Notes under the pieces: model-generated
The model's database searches: none
Told to the model about the DNA's origin: nothing
Seen by the model: the letters and a program-made list of their open reading frames with translations, nothing else
Translations under genes and position numbers: made by a program
Shown: positions 58,234-64,000 of the stretch, one piece after another
Numbering within the stretch: the first letter of the stretch is position 1
Layout: every line of letters begins with the position of its first letter
Assembly: GCF_037076565.1 (NCBI RefSeq)
Contig: NZ_AP029028.1
Coordinates: forward strand, 4,898,001-4,962,000
Direction: 5' to 3'
Length of the DNA: 64,000 nucleotides
Origin: Herbaspirillum sp. DW155
Lineage (GTDB): Bacteria; Pseudomonadota; Gammaproteobacteria; Burkholderiales; Burkholderiaceae_D

Positions 58234-58374
58234 ACGCTGTAGAAGCTACGGCTTTCAAAGAACACACCGGCAATGACGCAGTGCAGAGTCACCGACGCGT
58301 TCTTCGATAACCGCAGATGGCAAGTCCAGACATATGAATCTGTTTCGTACTTTTTTGAGAGCGACGGAGGTGGT

Positions 58375-60297
58375 ATGGATATCTACAGCAGCTTTGCAAG
58401 CCGGTTCGACAAGACCAGAGAAGAAGAATTATCGCTTGAAGAGTATCTGAATCTTTGCAAGAACGACCCGGCAGTCTATGCATCGGCTGCCGAACGGATG
58501 CTGATGGCCATCGGCGAACCGGAGAAGGTCGACACCCGGGAAGATCCGCGCCTCTCGCGCATCTTCGCCAACAAGGTCATCAAGGTCTATCCCGCCTTCA
58601 AGGAATTCTATGGCGCGGAAGAAGTGATCGAGCAGGTTGTTTCGTATTTCCGCCATGCCGCGCAAGGCCTGGAAGAGAAGAAGCAGATCCTCTACCTGCT
58701 GGGTCCGGTCGGTGGCGGCAAGTCCTCCATCGCCGAACGCCTCAAGCAATTGATGGAGCAGGTGCCCTTCTATTCCATCAAGGGTTCGCCGGTCAATGAA
58801 TCTCCGCTGGGCCTGTTCGATTACGACGAAGACGGCCCCATCCTCGAAGAGCAGTACGGCATCCCGCGCCGCTACCTCAAACCCATCCTGAGCCCGTGGG
58901 CGGTCAAGCGCCTGCACGAGTACAACGGCGACATCCGCCAGTTCCGCGTGGTCAAGCGCTATCCGTCCATCCTGCGCCAGATCGGCATTTCCAAGACCGA
59001 GCCGGGCGATGAAAACAACCAGGACATTTCCACCCTGGTCGGCAAGGTCGATATCCGCAAGCTGGAACAATATTCGCAGGACGATGCCGACGCCTACAGC
59101 TACTCGGGCGGCCTGTGCCTGTCCAACCAGGGCCTCTTGGAATTCGTGGAAATGTTCAAGGCCCCCATCAAGGTGTTGCACCCGCTGCTGACGGCCACGC
59201 AGGAAGGCAACTTCAAGGGCACCGAGGGTTTCGGTGCGATCCCCTTCGATGGCGTCATCCTGGCCCACTCCAACGAATCGGAATGGAAGGCCTTCCGCAA
59301 CAACAAGAACAATGAAGCGCTGCTGGACCGCATCTTCATCGTCAAGGTGCCGTATTGCCTGCGCGTGTCCGAAGAAATCAAGATTTACGAAAAGCTGATC
59401 CGCAGCTCGTCGCTGGGCAAGGCCACATGCGCGCCGGGCACGCTGAAGATGATGGCGCAGTTCTCGGTGCTGACACGCCTGAAGGAACCGGAAAATTCCA
59501 GCCTCTTCTCCAAAATGCAGGTCTATGACGGCGAGAATCTGAAAGACACCGACCCCAAGGCCAAGTCCTATCAGGAGTACCGCGACTATGCCGGTGTCGA
59601 TGAAGGCATGAACGGCATCTCCACGCGCTTCGCCTTCAAGATTCTTTCGCGGGTGTTCAACTTTGATACCACCGAGGTAGCGGCCAATCCCGTGCACCTG
59701 ATGTACGTACTGGAGCAGCAGATCGAGCGCGAGCAGTTCCCGCAGGAGGTCGAGCAGAAATATCTCTCCTTCGTGAAGGACACGCTGGCCTCGCGCTACG
59801 CCGAATTCATCGGCAAGGAAATCCAGACGGCGTATCTGGAGTCGTATTCGGAATATGGCCAGAACGTCTTCGACCGTTACGTCACCTATGCCGACTTCTG
59901 GATCCAGGATCAGGAATACCGCGATCACGATACCGGCGAGAGCTTCGACCGCGCGGCCCTGAATGCGGAACTGGAAAAGATCGAGAAGCCTGCCGGCATC
60001 AGCAATCCCAAGGACTTCCGCAACGAGATCGTCAACTTCGTGCTGCGTGCGCGGGTCAACAACGGTGGCAAGAATCCGCTGTGGACCAGTTACGAAAAAC
60101 TGCGCGTGGTGATCGAGAAGAAGATGTTCTCCAACACCGAAGACCTGTTGCCGGTGATTTCCTTCAACGCCAAGGGCTCCACCGAGGAAATGCAGAAACA
60201 CGAAGACTTCGTGAACCGCATGGTCAGCAAAGGTTACACGCCCAAGCAGGTACGCCTGCTGTGCGAATGGTACCTGCGCGTGCGCAAGTCCTCGTAA
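58375..60297 (+). CDS. prkA: PrkA/YeaG-family serine protein kinase
   Basis: The 640-residue protein opens MDIYSSFASRFDKTREEELS and has an AAA-type domain with Walker A LLGPVGGGKSSIAERL (about residue 105), KTEPGDENNQDIS and MFKAPIKVLHPLLTATQEGN. The C-terminal PrkA domain ends LCEWYLRVRKSS. YeaG is a stress- and starvation-linked kinase in E. coli, and PrkA acts in Bacillus sporulation. I place the start at 58375 because GGAGG lies five bases before it and it matches YeaG. The frame is open to 58273 but that extension is not family-like. It leads the operon prkA-yeaH-spoVR. Confidence 0.95.
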   Translation: MDIYSSFASRFDKTREEELSLEEYLNLCKNDPAVYASAAERMLMAIGEPEKVDTREDPRLSRIFANKVIKVYPAFKEFYGAEEVIEQVVSYFRHAAQGLEEKKQILYLLGPVGGGKSSIAERLKQLMEQVPFYSIKGSPVNESPLGLFDYDEDGPILEEQYGIPRRYLKPILSPWAVKRLHEYNGDIRQFRVVKRYPSILRQIGISKTEPGDENNQDISTLVGKVDIRKLEQYSQDDADAYSYSGGLCLSNQGLLEFVEMFKAPIKVLHPLLTATQEGNFKGTEGFGAIPFDGVILAHSNESEWKAFRNNKNNEALLDRIFIVKVPYCLRVSEEIKIYEKLIRSSSLGKATCAPGTLKMMAQFSVLTRLKEPENSSLFSKMQVYDGENLKDTDPKAKSYQEYRDYAGVDEGMNGISTRFAFKILSRVFNFDTTEVAANPVHLMYVLEQQIEREQFPQEVEQKYLSFVKDTLASRYAEFIGKEIQTAYLESYSEYGQNVFDRYVTYADFWIQDQEYRDHDTGESFDRAALNAELEKIEKPAGISNPKDFRNEIVNFVLRARVNNGGKNPLWTSYEKLRVVIEKKMFSNTEDLLPVISFNAKGSTEEMQKHEDFVNRMVSKGYTPKQVRLLCEWYLRVRKSS

Positions 60298-60398
60298 GCG
60301 CCGCTGTTGCGCATCGCCGCGGCATGCGTGGCGATGCACGCGGCGACCCTTCGGCGCCGTGCGCCTGGCGCACCGCCGACCACTAGCAGGAGAACCGA

Positions 60399-61667
60399 GT
60401 GCTGCATCAGATCATCGACCGCAGGCTGGCTGGCAAGAACAAGAGCATCGCCAACAGGGAGCGCTTCCTGCGGCGCTTCAAGGGGCATATCCAACGTTCG
60501 GTGGCGGACGCCGTGCGCGACCGCAGCATCACCGATCTGGAAAAATCGAAGAGCATCAGCATCCCGCGCAAGGATGTCTCGGAGCCTTTCTTCCATCACG
60601 GCAAGGGCGGCAAACGCGAAGCCGTGCATCCGGGCAACCAGGATTATCTGCAGGGTGACCGCATCCCGCGCCAGAACGGCGGCAGCGGTGGTGGCGGCGG
60701 CAGCAGTGCCAGCAACGAGGGCGAAGGACAGGACGATTTCACCTTCGAACTGACCCGCGAAGAATTCATGCATTACTTCTTCGAGGATCTGGAACTGCCG
60801 CGCCTGGTCGAAACCAACCTGCTGCAGGTACCGAACTGGAAGAACCAGCGCGCCGGATATTCGGTCGACGGTTCGCCCAACAACATCGACGTGGTGCGTT
60901 CGCTGCGTTCCTCGCTGGGCCGCCGCATCGCCCTGGGCGGACCGCTGCAGCGCCAGCTCGACGTGGCCGAGGAAACACTGGCCAAGATGAAGCGCAAACC
61001 CGAGGAGCACAGCGCCGACATCCCGCTGCTGGAAGAGGAAGTGAAACATTTGCGCGCCCGCATCCTGCGCATCCCCTTCATCGATCCCTTCGACCTGCGC
61101 TATGTGAACCGGGTGCGCCAGCCGCAACCGTCCAGCCGCGCGGTGATGTTCTGCGTGATGGACGTGTCGGGCTCGATGGATGAGCAGCGCAAGGATTTGT
61201 CCAAGCGCTTTTTCATCCTGCTGTATCTCTTCCTGACGCGTAACTACGAACACATCGAAGTGGTCTTCATCCGCCACCACACCCGCGCCGATGAGGTCGA
61301 TGAAAACACCTTCTTCCATTCGCAGGAAAGCGGCGGCACGGTGGTTTCCAGTGCGCTGGAGCTGATGCACGACATCATCACCAAGCGCTATTCGCCCAGC
61401 GAGTGGAACATCTACGGCGCGCAGGCTTCGGATGGCGACAACTGGAATGACGACTCCCCCAAGTGCCGCGAACTGCTGGAGTCCGCCATCCTGCCGCTGA
61501 CGCGCTACTTCGCTTACATCCAGGTAGCCGAGCCGGAACAGAACCTGTGGACCGAGTACCTGCAACTGGTCGAGTCGCATCCGCACTTCGCCATGAAGAA
61601 GGTGCAATCGGCCGCCGAGATCTACCCGGTCTTCCGCGAACTCTTTGAAAAGCAGGTGCACGCATGA
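60399..61667 (+). CDS. yeaH: YeaH/YhbH family protein (DUF444, VWA-like)
   Basis: The 422-residue protein starts at GTG 60399 with AGGAGA at good spacing. It has IIDRRLAGKNKSIANRERFL, a glycine/serine-rich linker (GGSGGGGGSSASNEGEG, about 93-109) and a von Willebrand A-like domain with the MIDAS motif DVSGSMDEQ (about 250). Genetic work in E. coli links YeaH to YeaG, but its activity is unknown. It lies 101 bases after prkA, and its stop overlaps the spoVR ATG. Confidence 0.92.
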   Translation: MLHQIIDRRLAGKNKSIANRERFLRRFKGHIQRSVADAVRDRSITDLEKSKSISIPRKDVSEPFFHHGKGGKREAVHPGNQDYLQGDRIPRQNGGSGGGGGSSASNEGEGQDDFTFELTREEFMHYFFEDLELPRLVETNLLQVPNWKNQRAGYSVDGSPNNIDVVRSLRSSLGRRIALGGPLQRQLDVAEETLAKMKRKPEEHSADIPLLEEEVKHLRARILRIPFIDPFDLRYVNRVRQPQPSSRAVMFCVMDVSGSMDEQRKDLSKRFFILLYLFLTRNYEHIEVVFIRHHTRADEVDENTFFHSQESGGTVVSSALELMHDIITKRYSPSEWNIYGAQASDGDNWNDDSPKCRELLESAILPLTRYFAYIQVAEPEQNLWTEYLQLVESHPHFAMKKVQSAAEIYPVFRELFEKQVHA

Positions 61668-63193
61668 ACAGCCGCTTCAAGCATGACCCGCTGCCTTGCC
61701 CCTCGGACTGGAGCTTCGAACTCATCGAGCGCTACAACGAGGAAATCGCACGCGTAGCCAAGGGTTACGAGCTGGACATCTATCCCATCCAGCTGGAGAT
61801 CATCTCGGCCGAACAGATGATGGATGCCTATGCCTCGCACGGCATGCCGGTCAATTACCGGCACTGGTCCTACGGCAAGCATTTCATGCTGACCGAACGC
61901 GACTACAAGCGCGGGCAGATGGGCCTGGCCTATGAGATCGTCATCAACTCGGACCCCTGCATCGCCTACCTGATGGAAGAGAACACGATGACCATGCAGG
62001 CGCTGGTCATCGCTCATGCGGCTTACGGGCACAACTCCTTCTTCAAGGGCAATTACCTGTTCCAGTTGTGGACCGATGCCAGCGCCATCATCGATTACCT
62101 GGTGTATGCGCGCAATTACATCGCCGAGTGCGAAGAGCGCCACGGCTTCGAACGCGTGGAGGAATTGCTGGACTCCTGCCATGCGCTGATGAATTACGGC
62201 GTGGACCGCTACAAGCGTCCGCAACGCCTGTCGCTGGCGCAGGAGAAGGCGCGCCAGCGCGAACGCGAAGCCTACATGCAGTCGCAGGTCAACGAGCTGT
62301 GGCGCACCCTGCCGGCCAAAAAGGAAACGGCCGCCGCGACTGTCGAAGGCCGCTTCCCGTCCGAACCACAGGAGAACCTGCTGTATTTCGCCGAGAAGAA
62401 TGCGCCCCTGCTGGAGCCGTGGGAACGCGAGGTCATCCGCATCGTACGCAAGGTCGGACAGTATTTCTACCCGCAGCGCCAGACCCAGGTGATGAACGAA
62501 GGCTGGGCCACCTTCTGGCATTACACGCTGTTGAATACGCTGTATGACCAGGGCCGCCTGACGGATGGCTTCATGATGGAATTCCTGCATTCGCACAGCA
62601 ATGTGGTGTTCCAGCCGCCCATCACCAAGCCGTATTACAACGGCATCAATCCGTATGCGCTGGGCTTCTCGATGATGAGCGACATCCGCCGCATCTGCGA
62701 GAACCCCACCAATGAAGACCGCGAGTGGTTCCCCGACATCGCCGGGCGCAACTGGCTCGACACCCTGCAATACGTGATGCGCAACTACAAGGACGAGAGC
62801 TTCATCGCGCAATATCTCTCGCCCAAGCTCATGCGCGACATGCGCATGTTCGCCGTGCTCGATGACGAGGCGCGCAGCGAGATCGAGGTCTCGGCCATCC
62901 ATAACGAACGCGGCTTCCAGTACGTGCGCCAGGCGCTGTCGCGGCAGTACGACATCAATCATCGCGAGCCCAACATCCAGGTCTGGTCGGTCAACACGCG
63001 CGGCAATCGCAGCCTGACGCTGCGCCACTTCCGCAGTGACGGCCGTTCGCTGGGCGACAGTACCAACGAGGTGCTGCGCCACATGGCGCGGCTGTGGCAG
63101 TTCGACGTCTATCTCGAAAGCGTGGACGACAACGGCTACATCGTGCAGCGCTATGAATGCGTGGCCGAGAACCGGTATGCGCTGCGTTCATGA
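61664..63193 (+). CDS. spoVR: SpoVR family protein
   Basis: The 509-residue protein has the SpoVR core: DIYPIQLEIISAEQMMDAY, NYRHWSYGKHFM, LVIAHAAYGHNSFFKGNYLF and MNEGWATFWHYTLLNTLYDQ, with several conserved histidines and glutamates that suggest a metal site. SpoVR acts in spore cortex formation in Bacillus, but homologues are widespread in non-sporulating bacteria. The ATG overlaps the yeaH stop (ATGA), which gives tight coupling in the prkA-yeaH-spoVR unit. Confidence 0.93.
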   Translation: MNSRFKHDPLPCPSDWSFELIERYNEEIARVAKGYELDIYPIQLEIISAEQMMDAYASHGMPVNYRHWSYGKHFMLTERDYKRGQMGLAYEIVINSDPCIAYLMEENTMTMQALVIAHAAYGHNSFFKGNYLFQLWTDASAIIDYLVYARNYIAECEERHGFERVEELLDSCHALMNYGVDRYKRPQRLSLAQEKARQREREAYMQSQVNELWRTLPAKKETAAATVEGRFPSEPQENLLYFAEKNAPLLEPWEREVIRIVRKVGQYFYPQRQTQVMNEGWATFWHYTLLNTLYDQGRLTDGFMMEFLHSHSNVVFQPPITKPYYNGINPYALGFSMMSDIRRICENPTNEDREWFPDIAGRNWLDTLQYVMRNYKDESFIAQYLSPKLMRDMRMFAVLDDEARSEIEVSAIHNERGFQYVRQALSRQYDINHREPNIQVWSVNTRGNRSLTLRHFRSDGRSLGDSTNEVLRHMARLWQFDVYLESVDDNGYIVQRYECVAENRYALRS

Positions 63194-63215
63194 CTGACTT
63201 CACTCAGGAGTGATC

Positions 63216-63869
63216 ATGCCCGCCGCCCCCGCTACCCCGCGCCCGCCGATCTCGGCCCAGACCATCCCGCTGTTTCCGCTGGCCAGTACGCTCTTTCCGG
63301 AAGGACGGCTGCCGCTGCAGATCTTCGAGGTGCGCTACCTGGACATGATCCGCAAGTGCATCGCCGAGGGCAGCAGCTTCGGCGTGGTGGCCCTGACGGA
63401 GGGATCGGAAGTGCGCCGCCCCGGCCAGACCGAGCGCTTCGTCGGCGTGGGCACGGTGGCGCGCATCCAGGAATGGAGCACACCCTCGCCCGGCCTCATG
63501 CGCATTGCCTGCCTGGGTGGGGAGCGTTTTCGCATCCTGCAGGCCGAGCAGCAGAAACACGGACTATGGACGGCACAGGTGGAAGTGATGGAAGCGGACC
63601 ACGCGGTGACGATTCCTGAGGAGTTGCGCAATACCTCGCAGGCGCTGGACAACCTGCTGCAATCGGTGCTGCGCCAGGGCCTGCCGGACAGCGAAGTGCC
63701 CATCGCCGCGCCTTACCGGCTGGACGATTGCGGCTGGGTGGCCAACCGCTGGGCCGAGATGATGCCGATCTCCGTGAACCTCAAGCAGAGCCTGCTGGCG
63801 CTGGACAATCCGCTGTTGCGGCTGGAGCTGGTGCAGGATGCGCTGGATGAGTTGGGCTGGTTGAAATAG
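63216..63869 (+). CDS. Lon N-terminal (substrate-binding) domain protein
   Basis: The 217-residue protein is a single Lon substrate-binding (LAN/PUA-like) domain with TIPLFPLASTLFPEGRLPLQ, IFEVRYLDMIRKC, FGVVALTEGSEV and a helical C-terminus (LLALDNPLLRLELVQDAL). There is no ATPase or protease domain. Its role is unknown; it may bind unfolded or tagged proteins. AGGAG stands five bases before the ATG at 63216. It lies 22 bases after spoVR and is probably part of the same transcript. Confidence 0.88.
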   Translation: MPAAPATPRPPISAQTIPLFPLASTLFPEGRLPLQIFEVRYLDMIRKCIAEGSSFGVVALTEGSEVRRPGQTERFVGVGTVARIQEWSTPSPGLMRIACLGGERFRILQAEQQKHGLWTAQVEVMEADHAVTIPEELRNTSQALDNLLQSVLRQGLPDSEVPIAAPYRLDDCGWVANRWAEMMPISVNLKQSLLALDNPLLRLELVQDALDELGWLK

Positions 63870-63925
63870 AGCCTGTTCCTTTCACACGCGCCGCCCCTCT
63901 GCAATTGGCTTTGACTTCCCGCTCA

Positions 63926-63969
63926 TTTTGTTCCATCATTTCTGTAATAACAGAAACGATGGAACAAAA
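63926..63969 (+). promoter_or_regulatory. 44-bp near-perfect palindrome before the last gene (operator or hairpin)
   Basis: Twenty-base arms (63926-63945 and 63950-63969) pair with a single mismatch around AATA. The left arm reads TTTTGTTCCATCATTTCTGT. TTGACT at 63911-63916 and CATCAT at 63934-63939 form a possible promoter that the palindrome would cover. The right arm touches the start codon. Confidence 0.8.
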
Positions 63970-64000
63970 TGAACCTCTCTCCGACCATGCACAAGTACAT
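63969..64000 (+). CDS. Start of a probable GbsR/MarR-type regulator (cut by the window edge)
   Basis: Only ten codons are visible: MNLSPTMHKY. This opening resembles GbsR-like MarR regulators (followed in known ones by a LHWGEMG-type segment), and the large palindrome in front fits an autoregulated repressor. The evidence is thin. Confidence 0.4.
   Translation, partial: MNLSPTMHKY

Larger units (their letters stand above)
57169..58374. other. 1.2-kb region between rpmH and prkA without a supported gene
   Basis: This region contains the rpmH promoter, one copy of a 19-bp repeat (58135-58153) and an 8-bp inverted repeat (58212-58233). Several frames of 60-125 codons exist on both strands, but none has a ribosome site plus recognisable sequence. 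No DnaA boxes (TTATCCACA) are seen, so there is no sign of an origin here. The region could hold a small RNA, but I cannot define one. Confidence 0.6.

Noticed and set aside
57169..58374. Chromosomal origin next to rpmH
   Set aside because: No cluster of DnaA boxes, no AT-rich unwinding element and no dnaA gene are visible.
58234..58374. Sigma-54 promoter for prkA, as known for yeaG in E. coli
   Set aside because: No GG-N10-GC element of convincing quality was found upstream of the start.

Overview
The window is a GC-rich (mostly G/C-ending codons) chromosomal segment from a betaproteobacterium of the Burkholderiales, most likely Oxalobacteraceae and Herbaspirillum-like. Support for this comes from the Burkholderiales-type trimeric porins, the metK / SAH-riboswitch-ahcY / metF cluster, the birA-coaX pair, the GTP-type PEP carboxykinase and the rpmH-rnpA-yidD-yidC-mnmE block. 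This assignment is inferred from gene content and protein character, not from a database search.

Layout. 1-3.2 kb: the 5' part of a lytic transglycosylase (slt), 5-formyl-THF cyclo-ligase and a porin. 3.3-7.5 kb (minus strand): methyl-cycle genes metK, ahcY behind an S-adenosylhomocysteine riboswitch, a small membrane protein and metF. 7.7-10.4 kb: two HtrB/LpxL-like acyltransferases and dapF. 10.4-25.4 kb: housekeeping genes, including a Sel1-repeat protein, a highly expressed porin, a DUF484 protein with xerC, a Fur-family regulator, argB, coaX-birA and a PBP5-type carboxypeptidase. 25.5-28 kb: the ahpC-ahpF peroxide defence pair with an OxyR-like promoter. 28-36 kb: thioesterase, pckG, a LysR remnant, a hydroxyacid dehydrogenase, a one-domain asparaginase and a LysR/YeiH divergon. 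36-39 kb: an SRPBCC protein and a Rep-type helicase.

38.9-42.7 kb is the only clear accessory island. It is a type VI secretion effector module: a vgrG fragment fused in frame to the C-terminal part of a lipase, broken by an IS5-family element with a CTAG target duplication. A Tli4-type immunity gene and a PAAR gene follow, both apparently intact. 43-48.5 kb: amino-acid ABC transporter parts, a flavoprotein, slyX, dinB and rdgC. 48.6-51.9 kb: a TetR regulator divergent from a stand-alone EF-G gene whose promoter is bracketed by a direct repeat, then tRNA-Asp. 52-57.2 kb (minus strand): nitroreductase, mnmE, yidC, yidD, rnpA and rpmH. 58.4-63.9 kb: a prkA-yeaH-spoVR operon and a Lon-domain protein. 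The window ends at the start of a probable GbsR/MarR-type regulator, reached through a 44-bp near-perfect palindrome.

How the genes work together. MetK, AhcY and MetF form most of the SAM/methyl cycle, with AhcY tuned by its own substrate through the riboswitch. AhpC and AhpF form one peroxidase system. RnpA, YidD, YidC and MnmE are the conserved tRNA/membrane-insertion block, but dnaA is not beside rpmH as is usual. No complete prophage, CRISPR array, integron or full secretion system is present.
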